A DNA stretch of 41,372 bases. Origin: Bacteroidales bacterium GP1. GTDB lineage: Bacteria > Bacteroidota > Bacteroidia > Bacteroidales > Muribaculaceae. The notes beneath the pieces were generated by a model, which saw only the letters and a program-made list of their open reading frames with translations, did not search any database and had not been told where the DNA came from. The stretch spans positions 1 to 41,372 of the forward strand of contig DAAI01000045.1 in assembly GCA_001701105.1 (NCBI GenBank). Reading direction: 5' to 3'. Shown piece after piece: positions 8,085 to 16,253 of the stretch. Numbering within the stretch: the first letter of the stretch is position 1; each line of letters opens with the position of its first letter. Both the position numbers and the translations under genes were made by a program.

Positions 8085-10654
8085 TATCGTTTGGTAGTTT
8101 TTCGTGGAGCGGAAATGGCCGTCTGATTTATATCATATCCGAACTTCACATTATCAAGCACTAATTCTGAACCCAAAGCCACGGCTTTATAATTATTAGC
8201 CGGCAGTTTATTGTTAAGGCCATTGTATCCATTTTCATGCAATGCGTCTCCTGTTGGAATGTCGATGGTAGGTTGCATATCGTCTTTCGTGGAGCGGAAC
8301 CTTACATACACCTTTGCGCATTTCTTACCAAAGGGATACGACGGGATTTCGATAGTCTGCGAAGTCATCGCCTCGCAAGCCGGAAGCAATACAGACTTTG
8401 AGGCTATTACCGAGCCATCGCTCGCCAATACCTTTACATCAGCCTGCGCTTCCTCATCGTTGATGGCCGTATACTTATATTCAAACGACAAAGACATAGG
8501 CCGGGAATTGAAATTGATTCCCTCCGACCGATGCTCGCTTCCGTCGTAGTCGTAACTGCCGAGGAATAATTCCCCTGCCGACCTTTCCAACTCCGAAGGA
8601 GCATTTCCGCAATATGTCTGACTGCTCCCTTTTGAAGGATTGTTACCATTGTGATGATATCCCACCGAGCGTATGACTGCCACACCATTATCCATAAACG
8701 TCGAAGGTACGATAAACCATGTGTTCTTGTTCGAAGAACCCGAATAGGCTGTCAGCGAATTCAGAGTGGCCCATCCTGCCGGTTCGTAACGGTCGATTGT
8801 GGAACGCAGCTGATAATTTAGAGTGCCGAATTTACCTCCCGAATTAATATTGCTGAAATAGATATGCGTACCTTCCGTGCTGAAGTCTCCGTTATCTATC
8901 ATCTGATCATTCTCCGTGGTGAAAGCATCGAGAGTCTTTTCAAACAATAGCAATCTGCACTTCATGGCATCATATTCCGTGGCCGGAGTAAGACCGGATA
9001 CAATTATGTAGCCATTTTCCATATCCCTGCTGATATTGGCAGGAGAAATCTGTGATGAGCCATTGTAGATCTTGAGATTGTTCATGAGATCCTCCTTCAG
9101 GATGCTGCTTTCGGCATCGATCTTTAATACCGCGAATTTGGCGAAAGCATCAACCGTAACGGTATATTCCGGAGCATTCACAGGCACCTGAAGCGTGCGG
9201 TGCATCTTGCCATAATCGGCCTCAACATCGACGTTTACGGATGAAACCGGAGCCACTTCAAGCTCAAAATTATATGCGTAGGGAGCGGAAGATCCTTCGG
9301 GTACGCCCGTGGGCTTTACGCTCTTAACGACGGCATCCACCATACGGTTCTGAGCGTCGGGAGCCTTAAACTTCACCACATTCGGGAGTTTTGAGGAATT
9401 AGTGGCTACTATCACGTTCATTATCTCATCCTTATAATCGGGAGCCACACCTTGCATCATTTCAAATATCACAGGAGAAACCGAGAATTTCACGGAGGCG
9501 GGTTCAGAAAGACGCGTCAACGCATCTTTGGCCTGAACTTGCACGGTATATTCCCCTGCCGGCAAATGGGAGGCGAGGTCCTTTACATTCACCACTGCCA
9601 TCCTATCGCTATTCTTGTATAGGCCATAAACCTGCACGCCCTCACTCTGAAGTTGCATCTGCTCTATATCAGAGGCATTTACGAGTTGGACAGAATTGCC
9701 GAACATCGGCATATAACTATTATCGCTCATAAAATTCAAAGTCACTTCTTGAAATCCTCCGAATGAAGCGATGTCAAACTGCGGATTCGAATCAAGCGGC
9801 TCATATTCTAAAAGCGGGAAAGTATCTCCATCGTTGAACTCACGGGGAGTCACAGTAGGAGCGGGAGATGTGAAGAGTTCATCACCCAACGATACGGGAA
9901 CGGTCTCTGACACGACTTCATCATCAAATTCTATTTCAAGGGTAAGGTTCCCACTATCTACATTTCCGGTTGCATTAACCGTAATCACATAATGATGGCG
10001 CGGCAAAGTCTTGAATTTTGCCGGTTCCACAGTCACGGTATTGCCATCCGAATTAGTTATGGTAACGCTGAATTTTGTATCTTCAGTACCATTCGGATCG
10101 ATGAATGCCGGTCGTGTCTCATCCTGGGCGAACACCACCCAGTCGTGGCCGGGAGTCTGGACGGCGGCACTATAATTAGTGAAGTGGGATGTGAATGAGT
10201 CGGCATATCTAACTGTCACCATCGCATTGGCAAGCGTAGCCGTGATTTGGGTCGATGTGGTGGAACCCGGTGACACATGGACCTCATTCTTTCCATAATA
10301 ATAAGGCAGCTCGAATCCTTCATAGGATATATTTCCATATGTTGCCTCAACCACATAATCCCCTATCGGGAACACATTATCCTTATTGAATGCCACAGGA
10401 GTATCCCAACTCTTGGCATATGAACCATCGGCATTTGTTAGGGTCACGGCAAACTGCTCGCTCTCAGGTACAATCGGGCACATCGTGTCGTCGGCACGTG
10501 AGCTTCGGCGCATCACACGCCCATCGGAGGAAAGTTCAAGCGACAAGGCTCCTTCCGAGTCTGATCCTCTCCAGGGATTCTCATCACTGCAGGATATAAG
10601 CATCCCTCCGCTTAATAGCGATAACAGAATCACACCCTGTTGAATTTTGTTCAT
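8084..10654 (-). CDS. Large DUF4493-domain lipoprotein, first gene of the surface operon
   Basis: The 856-aa protein begins with a lipoprotein signal (lipobox LISC, Cys22). Residues about 35-270 match the DUF4493 layout: first strand GALSLELSSDG, Arg cluster RRSSRADD at 49-56, PIGDYVVEATYGN and FELPYYYGKNEV. A long series of immunoglobulin-like beta segments follows. The last 270 residues, starting at MIDNGDFSTEG, resemble a jelly-roll, PCMD/CBM-like module (GELFLGSYDYDG, SRPMSLSFEYKY, LVLDNVKFGYD). The gene heads the minus-strand array, with a TTTG-N20-TAAATTTG promoter about 140-170 bp upstream. It ends in a basic tail (APRKTTKR). It is likely an extracellular structural or binding protein; no catalytic motif is seen. 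Confidence 0.83.
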   Translation of the reverse strand: MNKIQQGVILLSLLSGGMLISCSDENPWRGSDSEGALSLELSSDGRVMRRSSRADDTMCPIVPESEQFAVTLTNADGSYAKSWDTPVAFNKDNVFPIGDYVVEATYGNISYEGFELPYYYGKNEVHVSPGSTTSTQITATLANAMVTVRYADSFTSHFTNYSAAVQTPGHDWVVFAQDETRPAFIDPNGTEDTKFSVTITNSDGNTVTVEPAKFKTLPRHHYVITVNATGNVDSGNLTLEIEFDDEVVSETVPVSLGDELFTSPAPTVTPREFNDGDTFPLLEYEPLDSNPQFDIASFGGFQEVTLNFMSDNSYMPMFGNSVQLVNASDIEQMQLQSEGVQVYGLYKNSDRMAVVNVKDLASHLPAGEYTVQVQAKDALTRLSEPASVKFSVSPVIFEMMQGVAPDYKDEIMNVIVATNSSKLPNVVKFKAPDAQNRMVDAVVKSVKPTGVPEGSSAPYAYNFELEVAPVSSVNVDVEADYGKMHRTLQVPVNAPEYTVTVDAFAKFAVLKIDAESSILKEDLMNNLKIYNGSSQISPANISRDMENGYIIVSGLTPATEYDAMKCRLLLFEKTLDAFTTENDQMIDNGDFSTEGTHIYFSNINSGGKFGTLNYQLRSTIDRYEPAGWATLNSLTAYSGSSNKNTWFIVPSTFMDNGVAVIRSVGYHHNGNNPSKGSSQTYCGNAPSELERSAGELFLGSYDYDGSEHRSEGINFNSRPMSLSFEYKYTAINDEEAQADVKVLASDGSVIASKSVLLPACEAMTSQTIEIPSYPFGKKCAKVYVRFRSTKDDMQPTIDIPTGDALHENGYNGLNNKLPANNYKAVALGSELVLDNVKFGYDINQTAISAPRKTTKR

Positions 10655-10694
10655 ATTGTTGTGTATTGTTGTTTTAATCTTTCACAGCCCGTTG

Positions 10695-10732
10695 AATAAT
10701 TCTTCAGTTTTTTAATCTTAACTGAAATTATT
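10695..10732 (-). promoter_or_regulatory. Stem-loop in the 5' leader of the surface operon
   Basis: AATAATT (10695-10701) and TCAGTT (10704-10709) pair with AACTGA (10720-10725) and AATTATT (10726-10732). This gives 13 bp with a 2-nt bulge and a 10-nt A/T loop. It lies between the operon promoter and the first start codon, so it would be transcribed as a leader hairpin. It could stabilise the mRNA or act in control; there is no U-run to make it a clear terminator. Confidence 0.5.
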
Positions 10733-10790
10733 ATCCGAAAAGAACGTTATTTATTTGTCTATCTTAATATGGGCATATAATTATTGCAAG

Positions 10791-10822
10791 CAAATTTAAT
10801 ACTAAAATTTGTTGAAATCAAA
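10791..10822 (-). promoter_or_regulatory. Bacteroidetes primary-sigma promoter for the DUF4493/PCMD operon
   Basis: On the minus strand, TTTG (10822-10819), exactly 20 bases, then TAAATTTG (10798-10791) match the Bacteroidetes consensus TTTG-N19-21-TAnnTTTG with no mismatch. Transcription would start near 10784, leaving a leader of about 130 nt before the 856-aa gene. Confidence 0.8.
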
Positions 10823-10876
10823 AATATGAGAATAATTGAGATAGAAATGTTCCAAATAAACCAAAAATAAATTCAC

Positions 10877-10894
10877 GATATTTTACAAAATATC
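10877..10894. promoter_or_regulatory. Perfect inverted repeat in the intergenic region upstream of the DUF4923 gene
   Basis: GATATTTT (10877-10884) and AAAATATC (10887-10894) form an 8-bp perfect inverted repeat around a 2-bp centre, 23 bp before the DUF4923 start codon. It has the shape of a dimeric regulator site; a short hairpin in the mRNA leader is the other possibility. No exact sigma-factor match for the plus-strand gene was found nearby; the best weak one is TTTG at 10808 with TAATTGAG 21 bases on. Confidence 0.4.
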
Positions 10895-10916
10895 CCAATT
10901 ATACCAAAATAGCGAC

Positions 10917-11717
10917 ATGAAAACCATCAATCGGACTTTTATGCTGCTGGCGTTGCTGATAGCTGCTGCCGGCAGTGGGAATGCCCAAAACCTGGGCGAC
11001 ATCTTCGGAGCCCTCGGAGGCGGCAAGGGCAATGACGGCAGCAATGCCATTACCAATATCCTTGAGGGCGTATTCTCTTCTTCCAATTTAAAGGTGGAAG
11101 ACCTTGCAGGCCAATGGACATCAAACGGTCCCGCCGTAACATTCCAGTCGGAAAACTTCCTGAAAAAGGCCGGCGGAATAGCAGCGGCAGGAGCCGTGGA
11201 ATCGAAACTTGCTCCTTATTATAATAAATATGGCCTTAACGGAGCTAAGATAGAGATTCAGAAGGATGGCACATTTACAATGACTATCAAAGCGATAAAA
11301 CTTGGAGGCACCATAACTGCCACTTCCGAAAAGGGGATCTTTGAATTTCATTTCACTGTGCTGGGACGTGTGCCGATCGGGACGTTCAAGACTTATGTGC
11401 AAAAGACATCCAGAACGATGGATATTATGTTCGATGCCACCAAGTTTAAATCCCTGATTTCAACCATAGCGAAGTACACAGGCAATACCATGGCTAAAAC
11501 AGCCGCTTCAATACTGGATTCTTATGAGGGAATGTGCGTGGGCTTCAGGACGGAAAAAACCGGTGATGCCACAACAACCGCTCCGACGCAGGATTCCAAT
11601 TCGACCAATAAGAGCAATTCGGATAACACCAAAAGCTCCCAAAATGGCCAAAATAACGGCAATCAGCAGAATAATGGCCTCGAACAATTGATCAATATTT
11701 TCGGAGGAAAAAAATAA
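10917..11717 (+). CDS. Secreted DUF4923-family lipocalin-like protein
   Basis: The 266-aa protein has a Sec signal peptide ending GNAQ (about residue 24). A short glycine-rich stretch (IFGALGGGKGND) leads into the DUF4923 domain (about 50-220), with VEDLAGQWTSNGPAVTF, APYYNKYGLNGAKIE and SYEGMCVGFRTEK. The last 45 residues are low-complexity N/Q/S/T with a closing LINIFGGKK that echoes the N-terminal segment. DUF4923 is typical of Bacteroidales and thought to be lipocalin-like, with unknown ligand. The gene is divergent from the surface operon and ends before a two-way terminator at 11743-11791. Confidence 0.85.
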   Translation: MKTINRTFMLLALLIAAAGSGNAQNLGDIFGALGGGKGNDGSNAITNILEGVFSSSNLKVEDLAGQWTSNGPAVTFQSENFLKKAGGIAAAGAVESKLAPYYNKYGLNGAKIEIQKDGTFTMTIKAIKLGGTITATSEKGIFEFHFTVLGRVPIGTFKTYVQKTSRTMDIMFDATKFKSLISTIAKYTGNTMAKTAASILDSYEGMCVGFRTEKTGDATTTAPTQDSNSTNKSNSDNTKSSQNGQNNGNQQNNGLEQLINIFGGKK

Positions 11718-11742
11718 CAGGAACGCTTCCGAGTCAAGACAC

Positions 11743-11791
11743 AAAAAATCCGCAACTTACTCCATTTCCATGGACGAGTCGCGGATTTTTT
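11743..11791. terminator. Bidirectional terminator between DUF4923 gene and ribE
   Basis: AAAAAATCCGC (11743-11753) pairs with GCGGATTTTTT (11781-11791), and an inner CCAT/ATGG stem sits in the loop. The flanking A- and T-runs give a U-tail in both directions. It serves the plus-strand DUF4923 gene and the convergent ribE. Confidence 0.85.
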
Positions 11792-11805
11792 ATATCGCAC
11801 TGCTA

Positions 11806-12438
11806 TCAGAGAGCGGCAATGCGGGCAAGATATTTGCCGAGGATATCAAACTCCAGATTCACCACCGTCCCGGGCTTGATATCGCAGAAATTCGTATGGT
11901 CGTGGGTATAGGGTATAATGGCATTCATAAATGTGCATTCCAGTTCCCCGGGGTTGGATCCTGCATTCTCTGCCGGCTCACATACAGTAAGGCTTACGCC
12001 ATTTACCGTTACCGATCCCTTGTCGACGGTGATATATCCGCGTCGTGCAAGTTCCCGGCTCACGCTGAATGCAAAAGTATAATACCAGCTTCCGTCAGCC
12101 TCCCGCACCTCGGTACATACAGCCGTCTGATCCACATGTCCCTGCACGATATGGCCGTCGAGACGCCCGTCTACTTTCATACTTCGCTCCACATTTACCA
12201 TGCTGCCTACTTCCAGAAGGCCGAGATTTGAGCGATCAAGCGTCTCCCGTACGGCCGTAACGGTGTATGTGCCATCGCCCGGCAGAGCCACAACCGTAAG
12301 ACAAACTCCGTTGTGAGATATACTTTGATCTATCTTTAGCTCATCGACAAAACTGCATGACAGCGTGATATGCAGATTATCACCCTCTTTACGCAATCCG
12401 GTAACTCGAGCCGCTTCCTCTACTATTCCTGAAAACAT
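11806..12438 (-). CDS. ribE: Riboflavin synthase, alpha subunit
   Basis: Riboflavin synthase converts two 6,7-dimethyl-8-ribityllumazine molecules into riboflavin plus a pyrimidinedione. The 210-aa length and duplicated lumazine-binding layout are as expected: the start MFSGIVEEA and SISHNGVCLTVV in the first half, and VQGHVDQTAVC and VTVNGVSLTVCEP in the second. The C-terminal helix (FDILGKYLARI) that drives trimer formation is present. The gene stands alone with its own -7 element (TAATTTTG, complement of 12470-12477). No FMN riboswitch is seen in the short upstream region. Confidence 0.95.
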   Translation of the reverse strand: MFSGIVEEAARVTGLRKEGDNLHITLSCSFVDELKIDQSISHNGVCLTVVALPGDGTYTVTAVRETLDRSNLGLLEVGSMVNVERSMKVDGRLDGHIVQGHVDQTAVCTEVREADGSWYYTFAFSVSRELARRGYITVDKGSVTVNGVSLTVCEPAENAGSNPGELECTFMNAIIPYTHDHTNFCDIKPGTVVNLEFDILGKYLARIAAL

Positions 12439-12469
12439 AATCTCTTTTTAATTTTTGATTATTCTTTGA

Positions 12470-12477
12470 CAAAATTA
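12470..12477 (-). promoter_or_regulatory. -7 promoter element of ribE
   Basis: TAATTTTG on the minus strand fits the Bacteroidetes -7 consensus TAnnTTTG, 32 bp before the ribE start. No clear TTTG is found 19-21 bases upstream, so the -33 part is weak. Confidence 0.5.
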
Positions 12478-12521
12478 CGAAAAAAAATCATTAAATTTAC
12501 CATTCATAAATAAAAATCACA

Positions 12522-14117
12522 GTGTCCGACCTACGCTTACCCTCATCCTTGAATGCCAAAAAGGAGTCAATCCCAACCGATTCCAGGCAGATCACAATCA
12601 TCGGAGCCAACGGAGCCGGGAAATCCCGATTCATGGAGGAAATGACCGAGCTCAACGGTCACCGGGCTTTCACCCTCAATGCCCTTAACGCCTTCTTTAC
12701 TGAAACGGAGGAATCTACTCGTCCCGGATCCATTGACGTGCTTTATCGGGAGGCTGTTCGTCAGCAGCCCTATCTTCGCACGGATGCGATGAGCCGCCTC
12801 GACAAAGTATTCTACATGCTCTTCGCTGATGAGCTCGAAACGCTCCTCGCTTTCAAGGAACGCAACGGCAAAGGCCAACGCAACAAGCCTATGCCGAAAT
12901 CCAGACTGGATAAGGTGCGCGAGGTGTGGGAAAGAATCTTTCCGGGAAATAAGATAGTCCGCAGCGGAGGAAGAGTGCTCTTCGCCACCGGGAGCGGCAC
13001 CGATTTGATAGATGCCTCGCGGCTTTCGCAGGGTGAGAAGACTGTTCTCTATTATCTCGGGGCCGTCACATTCGCAATGCCTCATGCCGTGGTGTTCATA
13101 GATTCTCCGAGTCTTTTTCTGCATCATTCCATTATCGGCCCCCTCTGGGATATGATCGAGCGGATGAGACCCGACTGCACTTTCATTTACAATTCAGTTG
13201 ATGTCGATTTTGTCAGCTCGAGGAAGAACAATACATGTCTATGGATAAAAAGCTATGATTCCGGACAGAAAGCATGGGATTATTCTATTCTTGAGACCAC
13301 GCCTCTTTCGGAAGATCTGATGGTGGAACTCGCCGGCAGCCGGCGCCCCGTATTGTTCATTGAGGGAGATGAACGCCATTCCATCGATATGAGGCTCTAC
13401 TCGGCCGTGTTCCACGACCGGACAGTAAAGCCGCTCGGAAGTTGCGATAAGGTGATTGAGACCACCCGCACATTCAATGATCTCAGCTCAATGCATCATC
13501 TCCAGAGCATGGGGATTGTCGATCGCGACCGACGCACCGATGCCGAGGTCCAATATCTCAGAGCCAAGCACATTATGGTGCCGGAAGTGGCCGAGATTGA
13601 AAATATATTCCTCCTTCCCGCCATCATCAAGACAATGGCTGCAAAACGCGGACGCGACAGCGTCAAGACATTGGCAATAATTAAACGCGACATCATAAAA
13701 CTATTCAGGCATCATATCGATTCACAAGCGCTCCAGCATACCCGCCATAAGATAAAACGAGATGTAGAATGCCGTATCGACGGCAAATTTTCCTGCATCA
13801 CAGCCATGGAGACTCATATCCGGAGTCTGATCCATCAGCTTAAGCCCCGTGAACATTACAACCGGCTCCGCTCCGAATTTATTTCCATGGCCGATAAAGG
13901 AGACTACGATGCAATCCTCCGAGTATTCAATCACAAGCCCATGATGGCGGAATGCAATGTACATGGCCGGTTAGGTTTCAGATCACCCGCTGAATACATC
14001 AATAAGGTGCTTGAGATAATGAGGAATGACGACCATGACGCAGACCACCTCCGCAAGGCCGTGGCTCATTGTCTGCAGTTCGATATGCCCCAAAATATTG
14101 AAAGCAAAAAGGAATAA
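12522..14117 (+). CDS. AAA ATPase fused to a DUF4435 (OLD/TOPRIM-like) domain
   Basis: The 531-aa protein starts at a GTG. Residues 20-215 form an ABC/AAA-type ATPase: Walker A GANGAGKS at 28-35, a signature-like SRLSQGEKTVLYYLG near 167, and Walker B VVFIDSP with D194. The usual catalytic glutamate after that Asp is Ser (DSP instead of DEP). Residues from about 277 match DUF4435: VLFIEGDE with E281, VDRDRR with D334/D336, and EIENIF. This places metal-ligand-like acids as in TOPRIM/OLD nucleases. Related proteins occur in defence islands and as OLD-like ATPases, but here the neighbours are housekeeping genes. Role unproven; nucleic-acid processing or defence is plausible. Confidence 0.75.
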   Translation: MSDLRLPSSLNAKKESIPTDSRQITIIGANGAGKSRFMEEMTELNGHRAFTLNALNAFFTETEESTRPGSIDVLYREAVRQQPYLRTDAMSRLDKVFYMLFADELETLLAFKERNGKGQRNKPMPKSRLDKVREVWERIFPGNKIVRSGGRVLFATGSGTDLIDASRLSQGEKTVLYYLGAVTFAMPHAVVFIDSPSLFLHHSIIGPLWDMIERMRPDCTFIYNSVDVDFVSSRKNNTCLWIKSYDSGQKAWDYSILETTPLSEDLMVELAGSRRPVLFIEGDERHSIDMRLYSAVFHDRTVKPLGSCDKVIETTRTFNDLSSMHHLQSMGIVDRDRRTDAEVQYLRAKHIMVPEVAEIENIFLLPAIIKTMAAKRGRDSVKTLAIIKRDIIKLFRHHIDSQALQHTRHKIKRDVECRIDGKFSCITAMETHIRSLIHQLKPREHYNRLRSEFISMADKGDYDAILRVFNHKPMMAECNVHGRLGFRSPAEYINKVLEIMRNDDHDADHLRKAVAHCLQFDMPQNIESKKE

Positions 14118-14204
14118 ACATTAGTCTTTCTTTTTCCGTTTTATTAATAAATATGGAATCATTCCGATGTTAGGAACTGCAATCAAATAGAAATTGCTAT
14201 ACGT

Positions 14205-16253
14205 ATGGAAAAACAACTTGCTATTCTGCGTAACGATCCTTGGCTCGAGCCCTATGCGCCCGCAATCGAGGGACGTCATCAAGACGTGATAAGAAAATTT
14301 GATGAACTTACAGCCAATACCGACGGTTCACTGGTAAAATTCGCCGATGCCTTTCGGTATTACGGACTTCACCGCCAGAAAAACGGGAGTTGGATTTTCC
14401 GTGATTTCTTGCCTAACGCCACAAAAGTGCTTCTCATCGGAACCTTTACAAACTGGAATGACGATGAGCGATTTGCTCTGACCCGCCTTCCCGACGGCAC
14501 ATGGGAAGGAAAATTCCCGGCAGAGGTGATCCACAACGGCGATCTTTACAAGATGCGTGTGTTCTGGGAAGGTGGCAGCGGCGACCGCATTCCGGCATAT
14601 GCAACACGGGTTGTTCAGGATCCCGACACAAAAATATTCTCAGCTGAAGTATATGCTCCCGAACATCCATATCAGTTTAAGACAAAAAGATTTACTCCCG
14701 ATACAAAGCCCCTCCTCATATATGAAGCCCATATCGGCATGGCTGAAAACCGGGAGGGAGTAGGGACCTATGAGGAATTCCGCCTCAACATTCTTCCGCG
14801 CATTGCCAAGGACGGTTACAACGCAATCCAGCTGATGGCTATTCAAGAACATCCTTATTATGGCTCATTCGGATATCATGTGAGCAGTTTTTATGCGGCC
14901 TCTTCAAGATTCGGCACTCCCGATGATCTTAAACGCCTGATTGATGAGGCGCATTCCCTGGGTATTGCCGTGATTATGGACATTGTCCATTCTCATGCCG
15001 TAAAGAATGAGAATGAAGGACTCGGCCGAATCGACGGAAGTCATGATCTTTATTTCTACGGCGACTCCCGGAGAGAGCATCCCGCATGGGATTCACTTTG
15101 CTTCGACTATGGAAAAAACTATGTATTGTATTTTCTGCTGTCGAATTGCAAATTCTGGCTTGAGGAGTATAAATTCGATGGTTTCCGTTTCGACGGTGTT
15201 ACCTCAATGCTATATTATGATCATGGCCTCGGCAAAGCATTCGGCAGCTACGGCGATTACTACGACGGAGGCCAGGACACCAACGCGCTTGTCTATCTTA
15301 CTCTCGCCAATATCCTTATTCACGAAGTTAAGGCATCGGCAATCACAATAGCCGAGGAAATGAGCGGAATGCCGGGTCTCGCCATCAAGTTTGAAGAAGG
15401 AGGAATGGGTTTCGACTATCGCCTGGCAATGGGTATCCCCGACTACTGGATAAAGATGATCAAAGAGAAAAAAGATGAAGAATGGCATCCGACCTCTATA
15501 TTCTGGGAACTTACCAACCGGCGTCAGGATGAAAAGACCGTGAGCTATTGTGAAAGCCACGATCAAGCCCTCGTCGGCGACAAGACTATAATCTTCCGCC
15601 TTATCGATAAGGAGATGTACTGGCATATGTCGGTATCCGATGATAATGGAGTCGTATCACGTGGAATGGCATTGCATAAAATGATCCGCCTCGTTACGCT
15701 CGGTACTATCAACGGAGGCTATCTCAATTTTATGGGCAATGAATTCGGCCATCCCGAATGGATTGATTTCCCGCGTGAGGGAAACGGCTGGAGTTATAAG
15801 TACGCACGCCGTCAGTGGGATCTTGTCGATAGAGACGACTTGAAATATAAATTCCTGAATGCCTTCGACAATGAGATGATCGAACTCATATCGAAAGTAT
15901 ATAATTTCCAATCGCTTCCTGTGGAGAAGCTCTGGGAGAAAGACGATGACCAGATTCTTGCCTTCGGGCGGGGCGACCTGATTTTTGTATTCAATTGGAG
16001 TCCGGTACGCAGCTTCGATGGATATGGATTTCTTGCTCCTGCCGGTGAATATGAAGTGGTGCTCAATTCCGACGATCCAAAATTCGGAGGGTTCGGTCTG
16101 GTTGACGACAAAGTTCATCATTTCACTCAACCGGATCCATTGTATGCTCCATCCGGTAAAGGATGGCTGAAGATGTACCTCCCAGCACGCTCTGCCCAGG
16201 TGCTCAGAAAAGTTAAGAAAGTCCGCAAACCCACCAAGAAATCAGCAAAATGA
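14205..16253 (+). CDS. glgB: 1,4-alpha-glucan branching enzyme (GH13)
   Basis: This enzyme adds alpha-1,6 branches to glycogen. It is 682 aa and resembles the eukaryotic-type branching enzymes found in Bacteroidetes. An N-terminal CBM48 module (FRDFLPNATKVLLIGTFTNW, about 66-85) precedes the GH13 barrel. The catalytic residues are visible: nucleophile D330 in FRFDGVTSM, acid/base E384 in AEEMSGMPG and D453 in ESHDQAL. A C-terminal beta-domain ends in a Lys-rich tail. Its stop overlaps the cmk start by 4 bp. Other glg genes are not in the window. Confidence 0.93.
   Translation: MEKQLAILRNDPWLEPYAPAIEGRHQDVIRKFDELTANTDGSLVKFADAFRYYGLHRQKNGSWIFRDFLPNATKVLLIGTFTNWNDDERFALTRLPDGTWEGKFPAEVIHNGDLYKMRVFWEGGSGDRIPAYATRVVQDPDTKIFSAEVYAPEHPYQFKTKRFTPDTKPLLIYEAHIGMAENREGVGTYEEFRLNILPRIAKDGYNAIQLMAIQEHPYYGSFGYHVSSFYAASSRFGTPDDLKRLIDEAHSLGIAVIMDIVHSHAVKNENEGLGRIDGSHDLYFYGDSRREHPAWDSLCFDYGKNYVLYFLLSNCKFWLEEYKFDGFRFDGVTSMLYYDHGLGKAFGSYGDYYDGGQDTNALVYLTLANILIHEVKASAITIAEEMSGMPGLAIKFEEGGMGFDYRLAMGIPDYWIKMIKEKKDEEWHPTSIFWELTNRRQDEKTVSYCESHDQALVGDKTIIFRLIDKEMYWHMSVSDDNGVVSRGMALHKMIRLVTLGTINGGYLNFMGNEFGHPEWIDFPREGNGWSYKYARRQWDLVDRDDLKYKFLNAFDNEMIELISKVYNFQSLPVEKLWEKDDDQILAFGRGDLIFVFNWSPVRSFDGYGFLAPAGEYEVVLNSDDPKFGGFGLVDDKVHHFTQPDPLYAPSGKGWLKMYLPARSAQVLRKVKKVRKPTKKSAK

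Noticed and set aside
10655..10916. Possible invertible promoter before the surface operon
   Set aside because: The inverted repeats found (10695-10732, 10877-10894) are unrelated to each other, so no pair flanks the promoter and no recombinase gene is near.
12439..12521. FMN riboswitch upstream of ribE
   Set aside because: The region is only about 80 bp of AT-rich DNA with no conserved RFN-type elements.
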